This document shows, piece by piece, positions 43,081 to 54,199 of a stretch of DNA of 64,000 bases. Below the pieces are notes generated by a model, which worked only from the letters and a program-made list of their open reading frames with translations, was not told where the DNA came from and ran no database searches. Position numbers and translations under genes: made by a program. The stretch is taken from positions 1 to 64,000 of the forward strand of contig JAWQRO010000026.1 of the NCBI GenBank assembly GCA_033557835.1, read 5' to 3'. Numbering within the stretch: position 1 is the first letter of the stretch; the number at the start of each line of letters is the position of its first letter. The DNA comes from Helochares maculicollis. Taxonomy: Eukaryota > Arthropoda > Insecta > Coleoptera > Hydrophilidae.

Positions 43081-45259
43081 CACTATAGTTAATGACAATA
43101 GAAACAGCCGAAAAACTTCATTTTTATGGTATATTTGTATCTATTTCACCACAGTCATCTGTGCCTATATGCGGGTTATGTACTTGTACTGCAAAGACTA
43201 CATTCTAAAATTTCTCCTGCTGAATCTCTCTACTTCCACGATGCTTTAGCATATAATATTTAATTACACAGCAAAACGATCATCTATCGAATACTTTTTA
43301 TGGTGATTATCCTATTGTGCCTCCTAAGTCATAAACTCGCCAAATGTGGATGTGGCAGTTCGTAGCAGGCAAAAGTAACGGACACCTAAGTTAATGTCGG
43401 CTTTAATAATCGCAAGAGAAAATCTTCACCTTGCCACCGACTCTGAGCTTAGACATCTTCAGACGACTTGGTTTGTAGCAGTTTGAAAAAGCGAACCGTC
43501 AGAAATGATGTCCGGCTCATTAAAAATTTATTATCGGGATCCAATTTGCTGGTCTTCGATTCTAAGCGAATCAACAAACCGATCAACAAGCGACATCCGT
43601 TGCCAAAGAAATAAATTAGCAACACTTAAGTACGTCTGCATAATACGTATTCATGATATATAGATACACGATAAAACCGCATATTTGCCATGTTAATTCG
43701 AGAAATAAAGAGCCCGCATGTCGCACGACTCGCCGCGATAAAAAAATAAAATTAAAATTTGAGTTGGCAATCAGCCTATCAACCCCATATTATTAATAAT
43801 TAATACGAGGCAAATGGTTCTGTAGATGGAAAAAGTGCTGCAAGAGCAGTAATTCATTCTTATGGGCCGGCATTCGCCGCATTCCCCTCCCGATGTAATT
43901 TACAGCAGTAGCCGCACTTTCATCTAAAAACTAGAATAACAACATTTTTAAGACGCTCAAAGCCCAATTAAAACATAAATTCTACGTATGTACTCTTCGC
44001 AATCGTAACCGCCTCAAAATGCGAGCCGGCATGTGCGAATTCTGCACATAAATAATAATAAAATATCCAAGAGTTGCTGCTTTGCGTGTCACGGCATTCA
44101 GACACGTTTCGAACACGCCTAGATGTCATCAAGGCGGTTCCTCCCTAATAAGATCATCTTCGTTATAAGATGCAAATTCAGATGCATTCTGGAATGAATT
44201 ATTACGTTTATTGCATTGAATTGCACCAAATGCCTTATCAAAACTGAGTCTCTAAAGAATCGCCAGTTTTTATACATAAAATGCGTAAGCTAACATGAGA
44301 AGACCAAGAATAAGAGTTATTGTCAGCGCTCTGCCTTAATTAATTAACGCAATTTCATGACAATATCAAAATCTTTGCACGATCACAAGGAGTTTATCAT
44401 TGCTTTTATGTGTTAATAAAAATGTGAAGCGGACCTCAATAAAATTGTCAGGTTAAATCAGGTCAGATGTTCTAAATTAAAAACGCAAGACTTAACAGGA
44501 GTAAACCACAGGGAAAGTATTGTTGTCAACGTGTTAAATCAAACAATAACTTCAAACTATCGAAGTTAAGCGAGAGGACATCAAGATGGCATCAAGTGCT
44601 ATTGTTACAGCACTAAGATAAAACAGCAGGCCTTGCGCTGGGCATTTGTAGAAACAAACAACTATCAATGTATTATTTACATAATAAATATATATAGCGA
44701 GCCAAATATTGTGGGTTGTCTGGTTCTCCGTTACGAAATGGAGTCATTGAAACAGTTTGGATGTCTATTAATTTTATATATGAAAGTATCCAATTGAGGA
44801 AAGTGAAATTTTATGCACGCATTGTTTTATGGCGTAGGCAACAAAGAAGAAAGGAATTCCAGTAATTTCGTTTTTGGAGAGATGGAAATTTAATTAGGCA
44901 AAAGGTTTACCTCAAAATGGTCGTCGATGTGAAAATGAAATGCAAAACATATTTAACAGCAAATTAATTCGCGTTAAGCTGATATAAGAAAATTTGTGCG
45001 TAGATTCTCATTTAAAATATGCATTCAATGAAATCTACCCGAAAAATGTACCTCAAATGGATGAATAACTTCTGTAACCGCGGCGTAATGAAAGTAGAAG
45101 TAAATTTGGTGGTTTGGTTTTTGAACATGCAGAACATATCATTTAAAATAAGATAGTTGTAAGTACTTCAGTTAGATTTGGATATGGTGTATGTTCTATC
45201 AAAAGGCAAAATTCTGACCATATTGTATCTAGGTCAAGATCTAGGTTTTATTGGAAGAA
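43081..45259. other. AT-rich DNA, no gene seen
   Basis: About 2.2 kb with no recognisable coding segment, RNA gene or repeat. Confidence 0.45.
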
Positions 45260-45790
45260 TTTTTTATTTACTAATTACGAAGTTCTGCAAATTTTAGGAC
45301 GACTATCAATTTGGTAGGGCTTTGTCAGCTCTGCATGTTAGTTGTAGAAACACATTGCAACCACTTTCCAATAATTTTTGGCGAGTGTAAACGATGTGTG
45401 TGGCCTAGCATTGTCGTGTTGAAATGCAATTTCCTTTCGGTTTGCGAATTCTAGTCGTTTTCCTTGATTTGCATCACTCAGATTGGGTATTCGCTCAGTG
45501 GATACATCTAATTCACCGGTTGAATGCGTGATTGAATTTAAAAAAATATACGACTTCTTAATAAATTAACATTCTTGTGAGGAATATCAAGTTTCGATAT
45601 TATTTGCTTTAGTTCACCCACTTTTTTCTGTGATTTTTTCGATTAACAAATGTCGCTCTTTTAAGGCTGCATCACCATACACAGCAGTTATCCGCTTATG
45701 AGCTACGACGCAATTAGGCATTCGCGAAAATAAAAAGCAAAATATGATAAAAATGCTCTTTTGTTTCACCCTTCAACTGAGATCATAGAA
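45260..45790 (-). pseudogene. mariner remnant, very decayed
   Basis: The minus strand encodes KRITAVYGDAALKERH near 45650-45700, resembling an N-terminal mariner helix, and LEFANRKEIAFQHDNARPHT (around 45395-45455), the second catalytic block. The middle of the gene is missing and the C-terminal block is not recognisable. No ends found. Confidence 0.5.
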
Positions 45791-45839
45791 GTATTGTGAA
45801 ATTGATCGGTAAAAGTTCGCTACTCATTTATGCAGCCAG

Positions 45840-46650
45840 GGCATTGCAGACTTGGATCATATATATATATATATATATTTTTACATTCAACTATTACTAT
45901 GCGAAGTATAGTCTTACTGCAAAATCTTAGATATGTATCAACTTTTGAGGCATGTAGGACCACTGGAAGTGCCTGTTTACCTACACAGTTTTGAAATTTT
46001 TTCAAGTAAAGTAGTCTTTAAAATTAAGGTACCAGATTGAAATTTCGTTTACAACTTAAATATCGCAAAAAGCTCACAGATACAAATTTGTAACATGATC
46101 GGAGCACCGGAAGTGCTATTTTTATAATTTTTAAAAGTCTAAATTTAGTAGCCTTTGGAATAAAAATTTTTACAAAAAAGTTACAAAAATGCTAAACATG
46201 GAAAATATAGCGATAACAAATACTTCCGAGCAAATTTGAAATCCGGGAGTGGGACTTCACAGGCATAAATTATATTTTTTAGTTACGAACTTATATTCTT
46301 AAATTGGACCCTTCCTTTAGTTATGAATTCACATTTTAAAATTGAAGCCTTCGCAAAGGGTTTTTGCAAGCGTTTGATATTGCAGACTAGTTAAGTGTAT
46401 GTATATATTTTTAAAAACACAAAGTATTGTACTGAAAAAGAATTGAATATTCCTTATGAATAAATTAATGTGTTTAATATAGACATTGAAGTTAAGGTTA
46501 ATTATGAGTATTAAAAATTTTGCTTTTAGTTTTAGAAGCATATAAGTGTTTATAGTTTCATTATTATTAATCGCAGGTTCATTTATGTAGTATTCGGGAA
46601 TGTTGAGTGGAGACACTCCAGATTTTTTTTAAATTCTAAATACAAAGACT
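45840..46650 (-). repeat. Dispersed repeat R2, inverted copy
   Basis: Reverse complement matches 32430-33140 over most of its length, including CTCCACTCAACATTCCCG, TTCATAAGGAATATTCAATT and GTTTTGAA..TTTTCAAGTAAAGTAGTC blocks. A (TA)n tract lies at 45858-45878. Confidence 0.7.
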
Positions 46651-46696
46651 GTACAGATCTACTTATGGATTCGGTTAACTTAGAGTTTCTTACAAT

Positions 46697-46954
46697 ATGG
46701 CGACTATGATAGTAGCCGATTTGTGTTTGATGTTTCGGTTTTCAAGTTCTTGCGGGGCGACATTTCAAAATCTAGCGTCTAAAGGGTGTGATTACCTATT
46801 TTTGGACATGATGATAAATGCGATCTATCTTGGACTAGGAGCCCGTTTATTCTCGTTTCATTCTTTATCCTCTTATCGTTCAGGGACCATTTATCCGTTA
46901 ATTAACAAGTCTCCTTATGGAGTGATTGATGTGTCCCAATGTTCTTTCCTGTAG
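46697..46954 (+). other. Unassigned 85-codon frame
   Basis: Opens MATMIVADLCLMFRFSSSCG. Not recognised, with no promoter, splice or repeat support; kept only because the interval 46650-47340 holds nothing else. Confidence 0.15.
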
Positions 46955-47355
46955 TATTGACATGGTTTTTTCTCGTTTGAGGAGCTTTATTTCGTTTGTT
47001 TCATATAATCAAAGCCTCAGGAGACTTCAAGGGCTACGTTCCCGAGAATCTTAATTAAACGAAGTTTGCTACTCAATGTTACATAGCATACCAATGATGG
47101 CATATCATGAGAGTTTAATAACCTAACTCTAATTCCGCAACTTTGTAGATTATAAGCTCAAAAAATATTAGTTGCCGGTTCTAGGATAATTCTTAAGACA
47201 TTATTTTGACTAGATAAAATCGGCGCAAGCAATATTTATAGTGCTGAAACTTGCAAGCAAAATAGCAGATGCGAAAATAAAATCAATAACGGAAAAAGCG
47301 CTGGCGGCAGGGTCCTACCTTATCCAAAAATGAAGATGTTCCAATTCGATTTGTA

Positions 47356-48629
47356 CCAGGTACGCAAGTTGAAAATGTTTTTCATGAAAAATAAACAATT
47401 ATTTAAGAATGATGGTAAAACATTTTTTATTCAAAGTATTGGCCCTCGCTTTTTACATGTTTTATCCATCTCTCAGGCAATTTATGGATACCATTCCAAA
47501 AGAAAGCTGCAACTTTGATTAATATCCATTCATCGAGCCATTTTTGTACATCCTCGAAAGTCTTGAAGTATTGCTCAGTCAGTGGCTGTCCCATCAATGA
47601 GAAGAGGTATTAATCAGAAGGCGCCAGGTCTGGTAAATACGGCGGGTGGGGTAGGAGTTACCAACCAAGTGACGAAATCGTTTCTTTGACCACTTTGGCT
47701 GAATGTGCAGGAGCATTGCCAGGCTGCACAAAGACTTTGCCCCGTATCTTTGAGCCCATTCTGGGATTTTTTTCGATCTATGCGTGGTTTAAATTGATCA
47801 TTAGTTGTTGGTAGCGGACGGCATTAACTGTTTCGCCGCGTTTGAGAAGCTCTTAGTACACCACTTCCTTCTGATATAATCACACACACACAGCATTGTC
47901 TTCCTCCCAAAACGATCCGGTTTTGTACTCGATGTTGATGGTTGTCCTGGCGTTACCCACGATTTTTTACGTTCGAGATTCTCAAAATATATCCATCTTT
48001 CATCGCCAGTTACAACCCGATGCAAGAAACCCTATCTTTTGTGGTGTAAATGCAGCATTTAGCACAAAGTTTTTCGTCTTTCCATCTGTCATGCGTTCAG
48101 TTTGTGTGGAACCCATTTTCCAACCTTTTGAATCTTCCCTATGACTCTCAGGCGATCGGAAATGGCTTGCCGAGCGACATTCAACTGCTCTGCCATAATT
48201 TGTTGCGTTTGTGTATCGCCTTCGTCCAATAATGCTTACAATTCGTCGTCTTAAACTGTTTTGGTCGATTTTCACGTTCTTTGTCAACAACATTGAAATC
48301 GCCACTTTTGAAACGTTGAAACCAGCGTTCACAAGCCTTGACAGTTGGAGCAAGATCGCCGTAAGTCTCTACAAGAATTAGGCGTCTTTCCGATGCCTTT
48401 TTCTTTTGATTGAACAAGAAAATTATTCCAGGCCGCAAATGCTCTATACTTGGCCTAAAATTCGACATGTTTAACACGAAAAAGAAGTGTGCTACTATCT
48501 CGTAAACAACTAAACAAATAAAACGGTCTTACCAAGAAAATGGCGCTTTGGGTTCCAAAGGTTACTCAATAGATTTCATGCGCCATCTTTTGACAACAAA
48601 AGGACATTTTAAACTTGTGCATAATGTGC
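47356..48629 (-). mobile_element. mariner, mauritiana-like, family B copy 2
   Basis: Left end CCAGGTACGCAAGTTGAAAA with TA at 47354-47355; right end CATTTTAAACTTGTGCATAA is decayed and meets the next mariner at the TA of 48630-48631. Orientation opposite to copy 1 (7548-8702). Confidence 0.82.
47440..48480 (-). pseudogene. mauritiana-type mariner transposase, broken
   Basis: The N-terminal half is open at 48477-48181 as NQKKKASERRLILVETYGDL, KACERWFQRFKSGDFNVVDK and ERENRPKQF. A frameshift follows; the first catalytic block is at 48025-47930, MHRVVTGDERWIYFENLERK and PGQPSTSSTKPDRFGRKTML. The C-terminal half (second and third Asp) is present only as scattered frames between 47440 and 47730. 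At least three breaks. Confidence 0.8.
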
Positions 48630-48631
48630 TA

Positions 48632-49378
48632 AACTGGCTGAAAGTCTTTGGCACGACTAAGAGATAACAAACAAAATATCTCATCCTTGTTTTAAAAGAT
48701 CTATTCTTAACTAGAATACTATCAAAATTTCATTCAACCGTTCTCAAGATATTGGTCCCATAGCAGTGAATAAGAGCGCTTGGCTTTAATATCGACGTCC
48801 AATCGATCTAATATGGCACACTAATATTGTTTATTGATTGTTTTATCACGTTCGAGGTAATCGATGAAAATAATTCCATATGAATCCCAATAAAATTATG
48901 GCTGAATCCTTCTGGGCTCACAGCTGTGTTTTCGAGCGCTTTGGATGAAAGGCGCAAGGCTTTAGACATCATATTTTGGGATTCACATTGAGTTATTTTT
49001 ATAAGCTACCTCGAATATGGTGAAACTATCAGTAAATAATACTACTGTGCGTTATTGGATCGATTTGACGTCGAGATCAAAGGTAAAGCGCTCTCATTTG
49101 GCGAGTCTCCCATACACCGTATTCGCCAGATTTGGGGCCTAACAACTATTTTCTCTTTCCCAGAGGCAAAAAGTGGCTCACTGGAAATTTTACCCAAATG
49201 GGGAGATCAAGAGAAAGGCAAACGCCTATTTTGAAGGCCTCGAAGCCTCACAGTATTGAACCGGTATCGGAATGTTGGAGGACCGCTACAACAAAAGTAT
49301 TAGTCCAGAAGGATAAAGTCACATTTTTATTTAACAAAACGTTCTTTGATTGTTAGGCCAAAGACTTTTCAGCCTATG
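48632..49378 (+). mobile_element. mariner family G, internally deleted copy
   Basis: Ends: left AACTGGCTGAAAGTCTTTGG, right CCAAAGACTTTTCAGCCTATG; TA at 48630-48631 and 49379-49380. At 747 bp it is about 60% of full length. The coding remnant starts at LDRFDVEIKGKALSF and contains a decayed SP..TVFARFGP.NYFLF third-motif block. It begins exactly where family B copy 2 ends. Confidence 0.8.
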
Positions 49379-49380
49379 TA

Positions 49381-49859
49381 GTAAATGATAATAAATCTAT
49401 TATTAATATTCACGTAAGCGGAGCTGCAGATAAGTTTATAGTAACATATGAGTTTTGTCACAAATTAAGGTGATGTTCTAATATTTTAGCTATCGAAAGA
49501 AATGTATAGCCGACAGGAAATCCCTGAATGAAATGTTGACAAATAAACCATTATAACTACGAGTGGCGAATGAACAGGGGGACAGGAGAAATACAAAAGT
49601 TAGGCCAGAGCAAGGTTAATAGTAAAACAATGGAGGCTCGTATTTTCATTGAAAACATTCTTCCAAAATCCACGGCTAGTGAATGCATTTACATACACCA
49701 AACTGGACATCAATTAGCGTTCGGTATGGCCGGGCACATTAAAACATAATCCCAGTGGTGCCAACCTACGCAGCTCACACTGAAACCCAGGCTTTTTATT
49801 CATTCATCTACCGTCTACGTCCGGCGTTCGTTCAAAATCAGCGGTTTGATCGACGGGGG
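49381..49859. other. No gene seen
   Basis: Nothing recognised. Confidence 0.45.
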
Positions 49860-50200
49860 AGCCGCTCCGTTTCACTCATTCTTCCTCACGGCCCCGTTAG
49901 CGTTCTGTCTCTCTCTTACAATAAACCTTAGTCTATATATTTTTTACTCTTTCTCCATTGCCACAGCTCAACCATCCGTCTTTGTCCCATTTCCACTCTC
50001 TGTCCTACAGTCTCATTTCCTCTCTCTATCCTACAGCCTCACTTCCTCTATCTTTCCTACAGTCTCTTTTCCTCTCTCTTTTCTACAGCCTCTTTTCCTC
50101 TCTCCGCCCTGCATCCCAATATCCTCTGTTCTTCCTACAGTTCCAACACCTACTTATCGCACCAAGAGGCTTCTCGACGCGAGGGGCGCCTCAGTTGCCC
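49860..50200 (+). repeat. Pyrimidine-rich minisatellite
   Basis: Units of about 26-27 bp with the core CCTACAG.CTC.TTTCCTCT repeat about four times at 50006-50110 inside a C/T-rich strand. A 168-codon plus-strand frame (49846-50352) spans it, rich in Ser, Leu, Phe and Pro purely from composition; I do not call it a gene. Confidence 0.65.
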
Positions 50201-50352
50201 ACCGCCCAAAAAACACAGAACCAGTCGATTTTTTGGTAGAAAGAAATTCCCTGATAAAAATCTGGGACTGTGTATTCACAGTTATTTTTAACCTGAGAGA
50301 AGACCTCGAGTGTCTACTTATCGCGTTCAGTCAACATGTCACCACCACTTAG

Positions 50353-51930
50353 GAGGCAATGCTGAATGAGCCCGCTTGGCGACGTGACTTTAGGACGGTT
50401 TTCGTTTGGAATAATTAATTTCTATGGAATAATAAGCGCGGTGGGCCAAGTGGATGATATGCGATAAATATAGTGACATGATTATTTATTTAATTTTTTT
50501 TGGTTCGGACTTGCACGGTTGTTTTAATTGACTCTGCAAGTTTCGTTCACAGCGCGTCAATTTGCTATATACAACACATCAATCTACTTTGACTGCTCCT
50601 AACCCATAGAAAGTTATATTTTGCCGACACAATCGCATACGCAAGTAATTGAGGTGATCGCTTTTTAATTCCGCAACTAAATTGCATTCTAGACAGTAAG
50701 ACTATCCTATCAAAACTATTACTATCAGTCTCAGTCCTTGATCTTAATTCGTTATGAAAATTTACCGACTGCATTTGCTCAATCACTTCATAATAATTTA
50801 ACTTTAAAATCTTATCTAAAAATACAAAACACAGCAAACTGTAATTTAAATAAAAACGTGGGCAATTTTCGCCAGTTTTACATACAGTTTAACGCAACGG
50901 ATCTGTACATTTTCACCAACTGTTTGCTAACCTGTCATCAAAACAACAGAAAATAGTGAAAGAAAAAGTCGTTATAAATTTTATCTACAGAAATGTACTT
51001 AATTATTGGTTATAATCTCAAACAATGTGAAGAATTTCAAATAATAGGACTTGTCCCGTCTTGCATCGACTACAGATTCATCCGTTTGGGATCTATTTAT
51101 TGATGCTATTCTATTGAACGTATTCGATATGTCTTTCAATATATACATCCGAGTCTAGAGTAACTAATTAATTCGCAAAAATAATCTATGAGCCATTGAA
51201 GAGCGAACATTTTTTCTTGTTAAACTCGCAAATCAACTGGAAAATCGAAATGTTGGAAGTAATTATCAAAAACTGTGTCCTGCAATTAAACATTAACATA
51301 ATTGCAGTCAACCTGCAAAGTCTCAATTTGAAAACAACACTTATCTTAACAGCTTGAAACATTGTAAGAGTTGTGACGCTAAAACCAATGTAAGAAAGAA
51401 TTCATCATGAAAGTTTACGTACATTATTGCCACACTCGATAGATTAAAAAGCTGAAAACAACGCCTGAGTAACATTAGCCAACGATTTATTCAGGTTTTC
51501 ATGTAATTTTTAGCATCTATCAAAGAGGATTAAATATTCTTTAGGTCAAGATAAAAACAACAGTTCTATTATTCTAGACGCCAAGCTTCAAATTAGTCTT
51601 AACTCAAGTACAAATATAATAAGTAAAATTTAATTCAAAGCGAAACTTTTAAAACAGTATTTATTTGCAAATTCTACGACGAATTAAATTTAGAGGAAAA
51701 ACTCAAAATATCCATTTTTACTTTAGCGTGATTTTGTTTTCGCATAAAAATTGGTTCAATTCTTGTTAAAATGTAGCTAAAAACAAATGAAATATTTTTG
51801 TAGGTTTAATGAAAAATCGTTCCACAATAGAACTCTCGATGAGCAATAAAGATGTGAAGACTTCAATTTATTTGAGTCTATCTTTTAAGACTGTTTTCGG
51901 TTACATTCTTTTGTGACAAATCACATATTA
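50353..51930. other. AT-rich DNA, no gene seen
   Basis: Nothing recognised in about 1.6 kb. Confidence 0.45.
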
Positions 51931-52297
51931 AAAGTATTGAGCACGTCCTTCAATATTTTCGTTCTAAAAGTAACGAACACGTTCTGCAAGACTTTCGTTT
52001 TAAAAGTATTGAACACGTTGTTCAATACTTTCGTTCTATAAGTAATAATCACGTTCTTCAATACTTGCGTTCTAAAAATATTGAACTTGTTCTTCAATAC
52101 TTTAGTTCAAAAAATTAATGAACACGTTCTGCAGTACTTTCGTCCTAAAAACATTGAACAAGTTCTTCAATACTTTCGTTCTAAAAGTATTAAACACGTT
52201 CGTCAATACTTTCGTTATAAAAGTATTGAACACCTTCTTCAATACTTTGATTCTAATAGTAATGAAGATGTTCTTCAATACTTTCGTTCTAAAAGTC
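51931..52297. repeat. 36-bp tandem array of interlocking palindromes
   Basis: About ten units of 36 bp. The consensus is tiled by two hairpins that share their end bases: TACTTTcgttctaAAAGTA and GTATTGAA-cacgttc-TTCAATAC. Because 36 is a multiple of three, a frame stays open through most units and encodes the dodecapeptide LQYFRSKSIEHV with variants; one extra base near 52110 shifts it. No other evidence of a gene. Confidence 0.9.
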
Positions 52298-52767
52298 TAA
52301 ATGAACTAAAATCTACCATGAATGCGTATATCCTGAAAGTGTAAAGATGCGACTGAAAACATTTAGAATTTAATTACAGAAATATCTAGAAGCTAGATAA
52401 GTTGATCAAAAAGCGATTTGTGAATATTAGTCGGAAACACAAAATGGGAACCCGAAATGTTCGAAAGAGTGCTAAAAAGTGTCTGTGAGATTAAATACTC
52501 GACTATTTTTATTGACAATTGCAGCATAATTCAATTCTGAAATCATCCCGACAAGTTTCACGAAACCTAGTCTTCACAAAAGAGAGCCTGAAAACGCAGA
52601 AAATAGCAGCAAACTGTTGAACGGATCATCAAACTGTTGAAACCTCATAAATGAATCGAATATATTGCATTTGAAAGTAAATCTTAGCAGCAAATCCACT
52701 GACAACCTTCAATAGTAAAAGATAGTAGAGTTATTTTCAGAAAAGCTTGATAAAATCAAAGGTTAAA
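52298..52767. other. No gene seen
   Basis: Nothing recognised. Confidence 0.45.
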
Positions 52768-52769
52768 TA

Positions 52770-53802
52770 CTAGGTTGTTCAGTAAGTTTTGCTGTTCGAT
52801 CAGAAAACACAATGTTATGGTTTGACATACAATTTATTATTCAGTATAGTCTCCCTGAACACTTCCGTTCCAACGAGATTATAATTTATGAATTCCATCC
52901 CTGCAGTCTGAATCTGGAAGGGCTGCAAAATACGCTTCCACTTCTGTTATGACCTCATCATTCGATGAAAAACATTTTCCAATCACGATTTTTTTTTAGG
53001 TCTGGAAACAGTCGTTAAGGGACAAATCTGGTGAATACGGTGGATGCTCCAAAAATAGTTTAATGCATGGATTTTAGCTGTTGTCAAAATGCTGTTGTGC
53101 ATTGTCCTGTTGAAAAAGGATATTTTTCTTCTGAAATGCGGGGCCTTTTTCACGAATTCTCTCCTTCGGCTCATCTAAAAGCTTACAGTAATATTCAGAA
53201 TTTAATGTTTTACCAGTTTGCAAAGTAATCCACAAACAAAATTCCTTTCGCATCCTATAAAACTAATACTAACACCGTTTTAGCCGATTTCTGAGCACCC
53301 ACTCGTTTTGGAACCAAAGAATTAGGTTCACATCACTTATTAGACTTTTTTTATTCAAGATCATGGTGATAGACACAAATCTCACCCATAGTGAGGAATC
53401 GACGCACAAAATCCACTTTATCCACTAAATCTCTTTCAGTCACTCGACGATTTTCCAAAATAATATCCTGTGTTTTTTCTAAGATTGCTGGTGACCACGT
53501 TTAAATTCACCAATCCATATTTCTTGTGTAATATTGAAGGACTAGAGTCCTTAGACACTCAACATTCTTTCATAAATTTCCTCTGCTTTTAAACCTTCAA
53601 ACATAAAAATTCAATCACTGCCTGGTACTTGATTTTTCCGTTGTAAAATAATACTGTCACGTTGATACTAAATGGCTTGTATACAAAGATTGAAATGGAA
53701 CTTCAAATCCGTTCGTATAAAGAGTTTGCCAACATAACAAAAAAAGTTAGGCTAGTAGCAACGCCTTTTCTAATCGATCCGAAAACTTATTGAGCAACCT
53801 AG
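52770..53802 (-). mobile_element. mariner, family H copy 1
   Basis: Ends CTAGGTTGTTCAGTAAGTTT and, in complement, CTAGGTTGCTCAATAAGTTT. TA at 52768-52769 on the left; TC on the right. 1033 bp. The minus strand has decayed transposase pieces: KIKYQAVIEFL, EPKERIREKGPAFQKKNILF with QQDNAQQH (second motif), then EHPPYSPDLS. Frameshifts throughout. Copy 2 is at 59745-60698. Confidence 0.82.
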
Positions 53803-54199
53803 TCGCAATAAATACAAAATAAAACCACCAAAGCTTACATTTTTAATAAGTATTAGAATGAATCAAAAGTTTAAGCAATTGTTTCATTCCAAAGCCCGCT
53901 TATTAGGCAACTTCCCAAATTAAGAACGAGCCATTTCCAGTGCTCGACTCATGTTCTATTGACTAATTAATAATTATTGGTATAGTAAACGGGAATGTAC
54001 AAATTAGACAAATTTCAGAATGCTTTAGATATTGTCGTGCCATTTTTGAAGTTGTGTATGATATTGTTATAGAACTAGTAAATTTATGATATAAGTATTG
54101 ACAACTCACACGATTACTTAAAGTTTAAAAATGTGTGGCACCTATTTCAGTAGAAATTGAATAGTACTCTACAGTAGGATAGCCAAGCCAAGCAAATTT
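53803..54199. other. No gene seen
   Basis: AT-rich. A short piece of the R2 end block (TAGTAAACGGGAATGTACAA) lies near 53982. Confidence 0.4.

Noticed and set aside
49846..50352. 168-codon Ser/Leu/Phe/Pro-rich frame
   Set aside because: Explained by pyrimidine-rich repeat composition; no homology or splice signals.
51931..52297. CRISPR-like array
   Set aside because: The repeat is continuous with no unique spacers, and the host is a eukaryote.
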